Source: Gautieria morchelliformis
Lineage: Eukaryota; Basidiomycota; Agaricomycetes; Gomphales; Gomphaceae
Length of the DNA: 64,000 bases
Assembly: GCA_015179125.1 (NCBI GenBank)
Contig: WHVA01000096.1
Coordinates: 186,001-250,000 of the forward strand
Reading direction: 5' to 3'
The notes under the pieces were generated by a model. The model had not been told where the DNA came from and did no database searches. It was given only the letters and a program-made list of their open reading frames with translations. Within the stretch, counting starts at the first letter, position 1; the number at the start of each line of letters is the position of its first letter. This document shows positions 20,924 through 33,412 of the stretch, piece after piece. Made by a program: the position numbers and the translations under genes.

Positions 20924-23900
20924 TCACCAGAACCCGTCATCAACATCACCACCTTTATTCTTTTTTCCTCCCTTACTCTGCGCTAACGCTTGTCGTTCAT
21001 ACATTTCAGCGATCTGCGCAACATGGATCAGGGTTCTTGACTAGTTAGTATATATTGACGAACCTGCTCCGGACCCGTTGCATCATTGTCTCCTTTATCG
21101 TCACGCACCCGGATGAACCTGGGAAAGCGCAGAGAGATTCCCCTGTGATCAATCTTTCTCGGTGTAAGCATACCATTCGCTGGCGACACTGCGCCACACT
21201 CACCAAACCTTGTGCTGCAGTGTACACAGGGCTCAAGCTTAAATCTGCAGTGAGCACTTCCCACACCACCTTGGGCTCAAACCACACGTCGGGTTTTGCA
21301 CCTCCAACCTTGATATCACCTCTTGGTTTCTCTGATTCGAGGGGCTTGAGCGCCTCGTAGTGCGACTGTAAAACCTCCTCGCTGAATCCAGTCCCGATTT
21401 TACATATTGTTTGGTATTCTTCGGAGTCGGAGTCATAGCAGGCAAGAAGAAACGCGCCGTAGACGTTTGTTCGTTTCCCTTTGCCATAATACCCACCAAC
21501 GACGACGAGGTCCAGGGAATCTCCAATACCCGCCAGGTAGTCTTTCTTGAGCTGCAATACGAAAATATCAGTGCCCTGGACACCCCGCCGACTGATAATG
21601 TGCACCTTCAGCCAGTTTACACTTCTTCGACTCGGTTCGTAATAACTAGCATCGGATTCTAACATCTTGACCATCAAGCCTTCGCAACCATCCTTGACGC
21701 TTTCTTCAAGGAAAGCTTGGATTTCCTCAGTGGTCTCGCCGTCGGACGCCTTGGCGAATTGAAATTCACCCTCTACAGGCTGGAAGTGCTCCCGCAGAAG
21801 CTCGCGACGCTCGAGAAGCGATTTTCGTAGTAGTGGCTTTATTCGTGTGCAAGTCAGTGTTGGAGGAAGATGTCGGATCATAAAATGCGCACCTCGCCAT
21901 TCAAGAACAGCAGATCAAAGGCGAACAAGCACACTGTGACTTGTATGTCCTCAACTTTGACGTCCTTCCGCTTCCGCTTTGAGAGCTCCTGGAAGGGTAG
22001 TAGTTTGCCGGTGGATCGCTCAATAGCTACAGCCTCAGCATCCAGCACGAATGACTTCACATTGCTGTCCTTGATGCACTGCGTGAAGCTAAGTTTGCAG
22101 GATAGTTATCTGGGATCACAGCGACGCACTCTAGGGATTTGCTCCACCAGATCAGGGTACTTTTTGCTCATGTCTTCAGAATTACGGCTGAACACTGCAA
22201 AGTTCCCGTCTGGTAGTCTGTGTATCTAAACCAAGCCACATGTGAGATCATCAATTTGCTATAAGGGTCAAATTCACCTGAGCGCGTTCGCCATCGTATT
22301 TGTATTCACATGTGAAGTGTTTGTTCTCAAACCTGTCGAGGACTTCTCCTATAGCTTTGGTAGGTTTTGCTAGCATGGGTTTCAACGGAACACCTAGAGG
22401 TATATCGACAATTAAGATATCGCCAGGGATGGTTTATTCTGTTGATTGTTAGCGTACCAGGCGTTAGGGCACACTTCTCCTTCAAGCCATCAATGCCCAC
22501 TTCAAGGAGGGCTGGTACCACAAGGTCATACGTCGGTAACTCGCTAATCCATGAGTATTTAGCAAGATAACAGGGCCACTGTGCCTCATACTTACCTGTA
22601 AACAGCTTTGACCACCTCAGCTCCGTGTTCCAATCGACTAGCCAGTTTCTCCTTACTCCACTTCTTTGCATCTATGAACCTCATAAAATTGAGTCATGGG
22701 TTGACAAATTCATAACATGCCCAACCTCGCTCTTTCTCGGCCAAAACTACCGCGTGGGCCAGCGCAATCAGGACGGATCTTTCGGCATTACCGATACGAA
22801 GTTTACCCTCCAAACTACGGATGATGTATTTCGCTTCCGAACCCTGGCAGGCGGCAAGTAGTTTGGTAATGATAGCGACCTTTTTAGCCTGAGACTGGTA
22901 CATGTCGGTGGAAGTGTCATTGTTATAACTTGACAGTAGGGTATGAGACGTACAGAATGGCCTGAGCTTTGAGCAATATCCTTCAGGTTGGTGAAAACGA
23001 AGGGCAGGGTCAAAGGCTTGGGCTTGAAGAGTGTTCGCTGATTATTTTTGGAGTTCTGACAAAATAGCGTGGGTTGCCGTCTACCTCAAAGGGGACAACA
23101 ATAGTATACCTGTGCGACCAGTCCAAGGTCACCTTCTTTCTTCAAGTCTGCTTTGACCGTGGCATTACTCCTGCCAGTGGATTCGCAAATAGCCTTGATG
23201 AGCAGGCTTTCGCCAATCCCAAGCTCGATTCCGACGTAGTCGGGACTTAGCTAGCGTGTCAATGACTATTGGTAAGAGTAGTAGTGTACAGGGATAATGG
23301 TACATACACGATTGATGCACAGGTACACAACGTGCAGCAGAGACTTCAGGTCATCTAATGCACTCCGTTGTATCACCAATAGGAGGAACGTAGTCAAGTA
23401 AGAGGTTTTCTCAATACGCTTGGTAGTTGACTCGATGAGGGAGAAGGTATGGGCCAGTGCTGCGTACGGGACACTGAGACATAGATTAAAGTTCTAGTCT
23501 TGGATATATCTGTTACAGTACTCACGGCGTTCCTACTTCCCAACCTCCATTTATGTCCACTTCATCTTTGCGCAACATGGCCCACTCGGCACTGTTTTCA
23601 TGGATGAGCAAGGAATGTCCGGGTTTGTCCTGTAACCCTCACTTTTTCTTAGCCACAGCTCCGCCGTCGGTATCTTCGATATCGTCCTCATCTATTTCTT
23701 CCTCCCCTTCGTCATCGACAAGGCTCTGATGCCCTTCATTTTCATCTTCTGGTACAGCAACATTGCTGACCTCGCTCGAACTTCCTGCCATAGCCTTGTT
23801 TTTACCAGCGAACCCAGTTGGTTTTGACGACACAGAGGAATCTTTAGAGATATTTGTAGAGGAATTAAGGGAGGCAGTGGGAACGGATAAGATTGATCTA

Positions 23901-24321
23901 ATACAACGTACCATGATCTCCGATAGCAACTTCATCATCCGAGTCAATGACGCGGCGTTTCTTCTTCGCTCTTGACGTGTCTTAACAAGCATACGACCCG
24001 AAGATACGACAGGAAGACATCGTAATCAGAACGACGCGTCAAACGCGTATATGCATTGCTCACGTTCTTCCGAGACGGCTTCAGGTTCCGTTTTGCGTTT
24101 GCCTGGAAGTCCCGCGTCCATTCTGAGTAAAAAGACCGTTTGAAATCACAGAGTATCATACCATTTGCGCCCTTCTTGTCCACCAACCCGTTCTCGTGAG
24201 TTCGAGACGCGTCTTCCTTGCCACCTTCCTTCTCCGTTCCCTTCGTTTTCTTCCCCTTGCCGGCCCACATTTCTTTGAGGCTGGCCTGCTGCGGCGGAGC
24301 AGGCTTAGATCCTGACGGCAT
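20924..24321 (-). CDS. LIG1: ATP-dependent DNA ligase I (CDC9/LIG1)
   Basis: Replicative ligase sealing Okazaki fragments. It starts at 24321 with [20 protein letters not shown] and a Lys-rich, acidic linker (the stretch with DDSD near 23940), then the DNA-binding domain. The adenylation motif I appears as [10 protein letters not shown] at about 22280-22310, with the catalytic lysine in KYDGE. Motifs follow in [53 protein letters not shown], then [17 protein letters not shown] and [15 protein letters not shown]. The C-terminus is [19 protein letters not shown] and a short acidic end to TGA at 20926-20924. About ten short introns. QASLKEMW at residues 12-19 resembles a PCNA-interaction box. 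No break seen. Confidence 0.92.
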
Positions 24322-26338
24322 TGCGAAAAAGCTGCCCTACAAGGACGCCACACGGTTTGAAGAGGACCCCCGTCGCAACGTTGTCGCACTCACGAGCGTC
24401 TGTTGTCTACCCATTCTGCTTGTCAAGCTTCTCACGATAGTTCTTGTATGTGTTCTCGTGCACTGAGCTCTTAAAGCAGTTGCCAGGTGCTTGTAATACA
24501 GGACCATAACCTGTAGAGCAGGCGAGCGCCCGGCGTCCTGACTTATAATATGGGTGCATACTAAGTACATACATAAGTTCCATAATTTCCATTATGTTGT
24601 CCATTCCATTTCACGATACCCTCAACACCCACTCGACGGTTGTCTCTTGCAAGTGTTCGTGTTTAACGGCTACCCAATATAGGTGAGGGCAGATATACAC
24701 GGTTGGAGAATTAACAAGCAGCTACACGATCGAATTCGGCAACAGTATCAAGTCCATAGACAGCCAATCCGGAGACCAGGGATTCCAGATTCCGGTATGA
24801 GGGTGTACGATTTCTCGTGCTCGTTATCTATTGTTGCAGCGATGACCACAACTGAGTTACCGTGTGAGTTAGTGTCGCAGGCAGTGGTCAGATGCCTCCA
24901 AAGTTTTCTCAGGCTCATCCCAGAACACCTACCTCCCGACATTAGTAAAGGGGCTCCTTGCCGAAAAAAGTTACATACTACGTGATGTGCGTCCTTTATG
25001 GCTAAAAATTGTGCAGACCTACCATTGCTCGCGTTGCCAGTTTCTCGATCTCCCAAGTCGCGTGAATTGTCATGCCTGGAGAAGAATCGCTGTAAAGCAC
25101 CCAAACGTCCAAGTTTGGCCACAGTGATCTGGTCATCGGGTCAAAAAACATTGACGCATTTGATTGAAAAGAAAGGCAGGCGCTTTGAAAAAATTTACTC
25201 TGGAGCGACGTACTGGTCCGCAGTCTACCAAAGAATCGAGATTGTCGGGAGATAGTGATGGTATGACGCTCCTTGGTTAAATTTGAACTGGAGGTTCTCA
25301 ACGTCTGGGTAGACAAGTCGCCATGCGCAAAGTAACAAGACATCCAACGTGCAAATTCAGCCAGTTGTTCTGGTTGAGGGTTGATTCCTCTCATGTGAGG
25401 CGCATATGTTCTAGGAAGGTTGAGTATTCATAAATACATTGATGTCGACTCCGTACCTCTGTCTGTAAGGAGGAAACAGTAGCAACGGTGCTCATTATGA
25501 ACATACTCCCCATGGACCATCCCAGGATTCCCAGTACACCTTCGCTACGGTCGGCTGTGGGTCGTGGAAGTGATAGTGAGCTGCGGAACGCCGTGGGTTA
25601 CAAGGAAACATTTGGGCAGTCCTTTTACCAGACATCGGACGAAGATCAACTTGAGTCGACCGAATGCTTCCAAGCCAGCTGCTGCCAGGGTGGCGCCTAG
25701 TATGGGATGTGGCAGGATACTAGCTCGGGCATTTATGCCATATGAATGCGGAGACTCGGAGGCCGCAGGCAGCGGTTCCGAAGGAGGTCAGGGGTCAGGC
25801 AGGGCCGTCAAAAAAGACGGGGCCGTAGCGCAGCTCACGTTCTGATCTCATCCATCCCGCTGCACTGATTCCGGAGTGAGCCTTTGCATGGTGGACCGAG
25901 ACGCGAGACGGCAAGCAAAGCGCCAAGCTAGCAGGGAGACCGCGCAGACTAAGCAGCGAACATGGGTGGCGGGCATTCGATCAAATTATCAGCCATCGGG
26001 ACTTGCCCAATGGTGCGAGTATTTACAATGTATGAGTGGGTTTCGAATTCCTTCTGCTGCCAACAATTCATCCTGTGCATCGTCGCATGAGAGCCCACGT
26101 GGTGTGGTGACACGTCTTGATAAAGAGTAGCCTAAGGGAAATGGAGTTATAGTCGAAGAATTGCTATTCGTTTATTAGTTAGCTTGTCGCTGCAGAAAGT
26201 TGAGCACGAGCTTGGACACAGGCTTTCGGCAAAATGCGGGAAGCGTACCACGCCAACTCTCCGGATGCACATGTACAGTTTGGTGTAAATTCTAGTCCGA
26301 CAACCTTTCCTCAAAAGACGCTTTAGTAGTCCGTCGCC
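24322..26338. other. Gene-poor stretch; one unresolved minus-strand coding candidate
   Basis: Between 25500 and 24750 the minus strand has overlapping open frames (for example LAEFARWMSCYFAHGDLS near 25340, then VWVLYSDSSPGMTIHATWEI near 25080, then QFLAIKDAHHVVCNFF near 24990) that look protein-like, but I could not join them with in-phase introns or recognise a family. The rest shows nothing. The segment just before 26339 must carry the ribosomal protein promoter. Confidence 0.35.
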
Positions 26339-27068
26339 ATGGCTGAACAAGTCAGTTACTCCGCTGAAATTGACTTTGAGAAACTGACATGCCATGTGGC
26401 CTCCCTTTAGATTGAGAAGGCTTACCAAAAACAGCACTTGTTTCAAAACGCGAAGGCCCGCGGTAAGTGCTGTTTTATTCTTTTGACCTCGCTCATCTAT
26501 GTTTTCCAGGTGGTCGCAAAGTAGCTACTAAGGATAAGCGATGGTATAAGGACGTTGGTCTAGGTTTTAAGACCCCTGCGGAAGCGATTAATGGCCACTA
26601 CATTGGTACGACTATAGCGATGATTCAAGCATCAGGACCAGTGACTTATGGCGGTGATACCTTTCAGACAAGAAGTGTCCTTTCACTGGTGACGTATCTA
26701 TCCGTGGGCGGATCCTCACTGGCAAGGTGGTGTCTACGAAGATGACACGAACAATAATCATCCGGAGGGATTACTTGCACTACATTCCCAAATACAGTAC
26801 GTATCTATATATGTTCCGAAGATGTCCGTCATAACTAGTCGACTAGACCGTTATGAAAAAAGGCACAAAAACCTCGCTGTCCATGTCTCGCCAGCATTCC
26901 GTGTTGAGCTAGGAGACATTGTGACTGTTGGTAAGTGTGCTATGATACCGTGTGTGCATCACTAAAGATGTTTAAGGTCAATGCCGACCTCTTTCCAAAA
27001 CTGTTCGTTTTAACGTTCTCCGAGTGGCGAAGAGTAAGGCCTCTACCAAGACCTTTGGAAAGTTCTGA
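26339..27068 (+). CDS. RPS11: 40S ribosomal protein S11 (uS17), 154 aa
   Basis: Small-subunit ribosomal protein binding 18S rRNA. Six exons, all phases closing: 26339-26350, 26411-26462, 26510-26605, 26668-26796, 26847-26930, 26977-27068. The protein starts [20 protein letters not shown], then [76 protein letters not shown], and ends STKTFGKF, a textbook eukaryotic uS17. The first coding exon is just 12 nt (four codons), typical of fungal ribosomal protein genes with an intron next to the ATG. The upstream region is rich in pyrimidine tracts. Confidence 0.97.
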
Positions 27069-27432
27069 GGATGTGTGCAGTTGTAGACATATATCCTATC
27101 CTTTACCTCTGTTCTCACATGTCGGCTATGCTATGGTTATGGAATCGAAAGCGCATCCATCATATTCAACACTAAGCTGGGCCGAGACTCTGAATTTGTA
27201 GTTGACTCCTATGACCGTACATATACGCCCACAAATCATCGCGTGAACGACTGACGTTCGCAGTCTCGTTTGCGTTCGGCCACCATATCCATCTTCTTCC
27301 GATATCCAACCATCGTTCCCCTTTACAATCACAAATACGCTCATTCCATTACCACCACATTACTCTTTCAAAGTGGCGCCTCTTACTTCCTTATTTGCCA
27401 GACTCTCGCGGTCGCAATCCCCCTCGCCTGGC

Positions 27433-29090
27433 ATGGGCAACCAACCCTCGAAGAAATCCAAGAAAGGTACCAAGGATAAAGACAAGGATGGGAACGCAAA
27501 TGGCGTGGTTGGTGACGATGGCCAAAGCATCACGACCACTTCGGAAACCCTTACTCCCCAAGGAAGTCTATCGAAAGGATCCATGTTGTCTGATAGCACT
27601 CTGAAGCCGTCCAAGTCAAACGAGGAGACCGCCAATGGCGACTTTATGGGGGACGCGGGCACGCCAACTATTGCAGTTTCCCCTCCGGACAACGAGGTTG
27701 GTGGCGTGACCAGTATTCGCTCTGTGAATGGTTTATCCAATCCGTCTACATCGACATCCTCATCCTTGGTCCCTGCTACTACATCCTCTGACCTGCACAC
27801 CTCTTCCACCTCTGGAGCGCCGTCTGCACGACAGCGGTCCGATGCACTCGCCCCACTTGACATACCCGCAACCCAGACAATTCTGTCGAACCCAACGCCT
27901 GGGCTTCCTCCACAACCAGGATCTGCTCCTACAGGAGCATCATTCTCCGATGCAAATATGAAACTCAAGTCTATTGACATCGATGACATGATCCAGCGGT
28001 TACTAGATGTTGGTTACACAGGCAAAGTCAGCAAGTCGGTTTGTCTCAAAAACGCAGAAATCACTGCTATCTGTCTCGCGGCACGCGAAGTATTTCTTAA
28101 CCAGCCGACACTCATTGAGCTCTCGCCTCCGGTAAAGATTGTCGGCGATGTTCATGGCCAGTATTCGGATCTCATTCGTCTTTTCGAGATGTGCGGCTTT
28201 CCGCCCTCTGCAAACTACCTCTTCCTTGGGGACTACGTTGATAGAGGGAAGCAGAGTTTGGAGACCATTTTGCTACTACTCTGCTACAAGGTCAAGTACC
28301 CCGAAAACTTCTTCCTTCTACGGGGGAATCATGAATGCGCTAACGTCACCCGAGGTGAGTTTCCTTGGATTAGGCAATACTTTTTCAGCGCTCAATTAAA
28401 ACCATGCTAGTGTATGGCTTCTACGACGAGTGCAAAAGACGATGTAACATCAAGGTTTGGAAGACTTTCATAGATGTTTTCAATTGCCTGCCCATTGCCG
28501 CCATCGTGGCATCAAAAATATTTTGCGTACATGGAGGACTTTCGCCGTCTTTACATACTATGGAAGACATACGACGCATTCAGCGGCCAACGGATGTTCC
28601 AGATTACGGCCTTCTGAACGATTTACTATGGTCGGATCCTTCTGATACCGCGCTCGATTGGGAGGATAACGAAAGAGGCGTCAGCTTTTGCTTCGGGAAG
28701 GCAATTATTAACGACTTCCTCAGTCGCTACGACATGGACCTCATTTGCCGAGCACATATGGTCGTTGAAGATGGGTATGAGTTTTGGAACGACAGAACAT
28801 TGGTCACCGTGTTTAGTGCACCAAATTACTGTGGAGGTATGACAAGTTGATCCAATTCATGTCCTGCTATCTGCTGAAGCCATACGACGCAGAATTTGAT
28901 AACTATGGCGCGTGCATGAGGTATGGGTTTTGAACGTGTTATCACCCTTACTCATCTGCGTCTAAGCGTCTCGGATGATTTACTTTGCGCTTTCGAGCTG
29001 CTAAAGCCTCTGGATGGACCGGCTCTACGCAAAGAAATGACAAAGGCGAAACGGAAGAGGTTTGTTGCCCGTCATATGAACAGTTTATAA
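27433..29090 (+). CDS. PPZ1: PPZ-type serine/threonine protein phosphatase, 499 aa
   Basis: Fungus-specific PP1-related phosphatase involved in ion homeostasis and cell-wall integrity. Exons 27433-28354, 28411-28836, 28893-28920 (28 nt), 28967-29090, phases closing. I start at 27433 rather than the upstream in-frame ATG at 27373 because it gives [12 protein letters not shown], an N-myristoylation-like glycine followed by a basic stretch as in yeast Ppz1. Residues ~20-185 are Ser/Thr-rich and disordered, and the catalytic domain follows: [66 protein letters not shown] and [18 protein letters not shown]. All metal-binding and catalytic residues are present. The tail ends [14 protein letters not shown]1 itself lacks the long N-terminal extension. 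Confidence 0.93.
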
Positions 29091-29767
29091 ACCCAATATT
29101 TACTACGATCGTGGTTGCAGTTTACAGATGTCCGGCTCGCCTGGTGCATAGTGAATATATTGGGTCGGCTTACCAGTTGGGCTGGTCATTAATGCTGGAT
29201 AGGTCCGACCTTTAATAAGGGCTTGAACGGGTGTAGGTCACGTCGACATGCACACGGGGTACTCTAGGTGGCGTTGATGGTTTCCCCAGACTGGCCATAG
29301 GTCATGTTTCGTCCTTTCTCCAGTTTGGTTTGATGTCGCTATACAAGGGCACCTGAGGCCTGTCCGGCCGGAGGCCCTGTACGCGTCCGATCAGGGAGCG
29401 ATTTATTATTCTTCTCGGCTTATTCCTGCACCATCCCTTCATCATACCTTACTCTATCACTCGTTCTTTTCGTGAACTCTGTACGGTGCATGATCATTTC
29501 GCCTTTTAACGTTACTTGTACTTCTTTTCATCTCATGTGCAACATTATCTCGCAATTCCAGTTACCATACTCTCGGTATTTCCGAGCACTCCATTTACTA
29601 ATGCGTAAAGGTGTTGTCAACTCTGTCGACATTGCGGTTGTGTAATGGTTGCACAACTTGACATATAATTTAGATTTTTATCCACCACAAGGGTTTACCT
29701 CGGGGATAATATTTTCCCCAGCTGAATACGATACGGTTCTACAGGCTTGCGAAGCTCTAATTACACA
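29091..29767. other. Intergenic, convergent 3' ends
   Basis: No gene recognised between the PPZ stop and the transporter stop. A GC-rich palindrome-like patch (cctgaggcctgtccggccggaggccct) lies at about 29351-29380 and could form a hairpin in either transcript's 3' region. Confidence 0.4.
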
Positions 29768-31179
29768 TTACTTGTGTCGATGAATCATATCTAACGCAAG
29801 AACTCCGAACGCAGCAACTATCATGCCAGATCCTAGCAAGCTCCATAATGTTATTGATTCGTGGTTGAATAAGAAATCAGTGAGGAGGACGAGAACGATC
29901 GTTAAAAGATTTCCGACTGATGTTAGGACGGGACCCCACAGTCCCAGGAGGATCTAAGAGACAATCAGATTCTAGAGTGTATACCAATATAAACACTGAC
30001 CATGAAGCAAGAATTGAATACTACACCTGCAATCGCGATAGCTACCACACACCAAAGGGTGAGACTATCTGGGGGTAGCGTGAATCGCTCTACGGATAGC
30101 CAGTGCAAGATAGGAAAACCAGTGGCAAGTGATAAAACCGTACAGATGCCCATGCACGAGGTCAGGAAGTTCGCATAAAGACCAAATGGTGGCTTTTCCG
30201 TCTCCTCGTTTTCGTCCCCGGGTGAGCGGCGTTGGCCCGACACAAGTGATGTTCTAGAGTCGGAAGCCTCGGACAGACTGTCATACGCGAATGGCGTAAT
30301 GTTGTCATCACCTTCTACTTCTTCAGAGTCGTTTGGCAATGCAGCATATCGTTTGTACAGCACTTGGTATAATGCGTAGGAAATGGATGCCACAAGGGTC
30401 AAAACGTCTCCAACAACGGGTGCTGTCGGACCTTTGTGATGTGACTTTAAGGCATCCGCGCCTGGTATATTAGAGGATGTGGAGCCTCCATACACGTCGA
30501 GCATCACACCGATAGAAGCTAGGAGGACTGCTCCCAGCTTCCGGAACTCCCACTTCATGCGATACATCCAGACAGTCAGGACATAAACCCAAAAGGAATT
30601 AGTATTCCATAGGGCAGTGACGTCCCCAATACTAAGACAAATGGATGAAGCCGCATTGTTGTACGTTCATAGCAAGAAGCTGGACTTACGATGACAGAGA
30701 TACAGAAGCGTACCATAGTAGTCCGGGAATGTTGATTCCTGTAGCCAATGCAAAGGAAAGGACAATGAAACGTGCGGTAGGAAATTGACCCTTCTCGGAT
30801 CGATTAGCATCTCCAGGAGATAATCGCCCGGCTATAGTTGCGGTGAGAGATGAGATATATGACTTTACGGGCTTCCGAGTTGTCAATATAAGATACAGTA
30901 GATGGGTTGGGAAGATAACCATGAGGGAGGAGTGCGCAATGAAGCTGTAAAGAAGAATCATATCCAAGTATAAATTATCATATAGATGACATACAGGAGG
31001 AAGAATGGCTGTCGAAAACCGAGTGTTCCTTGGACATACTGTCGGAGAATGAGCTATGACTTCATTTAGCAGTGAACCTTTCTCACCTGGGTCAGTGAGC
31101 TCTGAACCACAAAGGCCGCCAGAGCAAATATAAAGACCAAAATTGCAACCAGTCCTCCCAAAGCTCGTGTGGAAGCCAT
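29768..31179 (-). CDS. SLC35F/Thi74-like drug/metabolite transporter
   Basis: Multi-pass transporter of the EamA/SLC35F group (fungal relatives include vacuolar Thi74 and YML018C). It starts at 31179 with GGLVAILVFIFALAAFVVQ as helix 1. Further helices include MILLYSFIAHSSLMVIFP, FIVLSFALATGINIPGLLW, GAVLLASIGVMLDVYGG and VVGDVLTLVASISYALYQVL followed by YKRYA. An acidic cytosolic loop rich in Ser/Glu lies at about 30200-30330, then SLTLWCVVAIAIAGVVFN, and in the last exon LLTIVLVLLTDFLFNHE and GSGMIVAAFGVLALD. It ends MIHRHK with stop at 29770-29768. The GDVLTLVASISYALYQVLYK block is the typical second-half DMT motif. Substrate not predictable. Exon borders were not all resolved. Confidence 0.82.
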
Positions 31180-31315
31180 GGGCAGGGCGCGAGGTTCTGT
31201 CATTTAATCGAAAGATTGGAAAAAATTAGCTCTAGCGAGTGCATGTGCTGCCACTCGTATATGTAGTCGAGGTTAGGAGAACCCAGCGGCGTACGTAAGA
31301 CACGGCATTACCATC
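31180..31315. promoter_or_regulatory. Shared divergent promoter, SLC35F-like / bL36m
   Basis: 136 bp between two start codons on opposite strands (31179 minus, 31316 plus). Both promoters must sit here. Confidence 0.5.
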
Positions 31316-31632
31316 ATGCTACGACATCTATTTGCGACAGGCAGGCCAGTTCTGTCTCTATTACGACCTAAACCATTATCGATCGCTCGTTTCTCCCCGT
31401 CCCTACTCAGAGGGCTCGCACCGGCCGCTTCGGACCTTCCCCACCTAGCACGAGGCATGAAAGTTCGTTCGTCGGTCAAACGACTTTGTGACGGGTGTTC
31501 AGTGGTCATACGAAAAGGCAGAGTATATGTTTTATGTTCGAGGAATCCAAAACATAAACAAGTGAGTATGAGCCGTTTTCTCGGCGTATGTTACTTAGGA
31601 CTAAGTACCGGAACGTGCAGCGGCAAGGTTGA
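31316..31632 (+). CDS. RTC6: Mitochondrial large-subunit ribosomal protein bL36m, 85 aa
   Basis: Nuclear-encoded bacterial-type L36. Two exons, 31316-31561 and 31621-31632; the last coding exon holds only Arg-Gln-Gly-stop. Residues 1-47 form an Arg/Leu/Ser-rich, acid-poor mitochondrial presequence. The mature core [20 protein letters not shown], then [18 protein letters not shown], matches L36 including the zinc ribbon C-X2-C ... C-X4-H. The yeast orthologue is Rtc6/Mrpl36-type bL36m. The 12 nt final exon restores the RQG terminus, which supports the splice. Convergent with the DHFR gene, 128 bp apart. Confidence 0.93.
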
Positions 31633-31760
31633 AGGATGTTCTCATACGCTGGCTTTATGGGATTCGTTTGTAAAGGGGAGGGCTACGCGCAGCGATAATT
31701 TGTCCAGCTCAAAATCCAGATGTTCAAAAGACTGGGGCCGTTGTGCCATCACCGTCGTTC

Positions 31761-32431
31761 CTACACATCTCGGATCCACATTTGAAACTCGTACTCTACA
31801 CCGTTTTCAGTTTGAACACCTCTTGCCACCTCGAAGCCAACCCAAGCCTCCAGCGCTTCGTGAGATGCCTGATTCCAACCGGATATGCTTCTAAATTCAG
31901 GAAAAAAGACATCACAGTCGTCAAATGCCGGCGACAAGACGCGCGTAAGGAGAATACGATCGACAACCGGTAAGGCAGGGGTTAACGGTTTGAGTGCGAG
32001 GGTTTCCCTGTAGACTGATGCACCACCGATGACGAAGCGTCGATTTATTCTCGTGGATGTTGGAAGGTCAGAGAGGCGAGACAACGCAACTTCAAGACTC
32101 CTCTCCACCAACGAGGGAGAAGGGCTCTGACTTTGCCCTCTGAGCCTCTCGTTACTCGTTGGAATTAAAAGCACACGAGGGATACACACAGGTCATGCTT
32201 CGGATTACTGGTGATAATCACGTTGACTCTGTCGACGAGAGGTCTCCTGCTCTTGGGGATGCTCTCCCAAGTCTTCCGGCCCATAATAACGGCATTCACG
32301 TGTTCTGAAGGAGCAGCCTTGGTGACACGCGCAAAATACGCCATCTCTGACGGAAGTCGCCATGGGAGATGGGATCCTTGCCCTATTCCGTTTGTGCAAG
32401 TCGCGGCAACAATGAGTGTGAGCGAAACCAT
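31761..32431 (-). CDS. DFR1: Dihydrofolate reductase, 206 aa
   Basis: NADPH-dependent reduction of dihydrofolate to tetrahydrofolate for thymidylate and purine synthesis. Two exons, 32431-32190 and 32139-31761, joined by a 50 bp intron (phase 2). Conserved blocks: [20 protein letters not shown] with the folate-site [15 protein letters not shown] with the catalytic acidic residue, [14 protein letters not shown] (nucleotide binding), and [15 protein letters not shown] with the GGASVY signature. The tail [13 protein letters not shown] corresponds to the usual C-terminal strand. The length is normal for a fungal DHFR. The intron removes a segment with an early stop. Confidence 0.95.
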
Positions 32432-33412
32432 CTCTATATTACGTCATCTATATGAATCTCTTTCCCGACTAGGACAACCGTCTAATATTTTTCAAACTCT
32501 CGCGTCTCAAATATCAAATTCTCAATGCTTTTTCCACTGGATGCACTGGTTCTGAGTGGGGTTTTCCTGTACTTACTTCGTATAAGCTTGATATGATAGC
32601 GAATCGACAAGCAAGGTTTCCCCTCGTGACCCGAGCGGCGGCGAACCTGCTTTGTGTTCTCGGTGAGCAACGCTCACCTCCGCCCAACCCACAGTTTTCG
32701 CATCCATGCAGTCTAAACTGGAGCCTTGCGGCTTCGTGTCACCTCGATCGGTCAACATCTCCGCACTGTTCAGTCCCGAGATCAGAAGTAGCTCCTAACA
32801 AGCAGAGACTGTTTCGAACAGCTTCCCCAGGACTCACTTGTCACCACCAACTTCTGTTCTGTGGTCTGCCCAAGGATTGTGCGGCTGCTGATACCGGCAG
32901 TGGTATGCAACGTTGATTGACCCCTTTGCTTGAGGGCCTGCGGCTCCAACAGACTGCTTGTCCCACTATAAGTACCTAATGTTACATCAACCTTAGTAGC
33001 TAGAATTGAATATTGAAGGTTACAGACCTTTTACATAATATGATTATCAAAATTTCAGAAATTGTGCTTGTGTGGCAGCTAGAAGTGAACCACGACTGTG
33101 TATTTGTGACATCTCAATGGCTTTAAATTCTGCAGAGCTCAACTCTTATGTCAATTCATGAAAAATGGTTCATTTTGTAGCGTTTTGGAGCTAATCTGCT
33201 GGATGATGAAGCAATCAATATCCGACCGTATGTATTGAATCCAGCAGCAAGCAGCTACACGGTGGCAGAAATCTACTGTATGAAGAGGGCTCTGGAGAGA
33301 GAGAACGTGCACGGGAATCATGGAGATGACGTCATGCGTGATGCACCGGAATCAATGCAATCATTAATGCCAGACTCTTATGTTTGAACAAGGAAAGCGA
33401 AGATTTCAGGGT
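32432..33412. other. Intergenic, no gene recognised
   Basis: DHFR upstream region and spacer before the stop of the next minus-strand gene. One short plus-strand frame (32593-32916) has no family features. Confidence 0.4.

Noticed and set aside
32593-32916. 107-codon plus-strand frame upstream of DHFR
   Set aside because: No family features, composition like spacer, lies in the DHFR promoter region.
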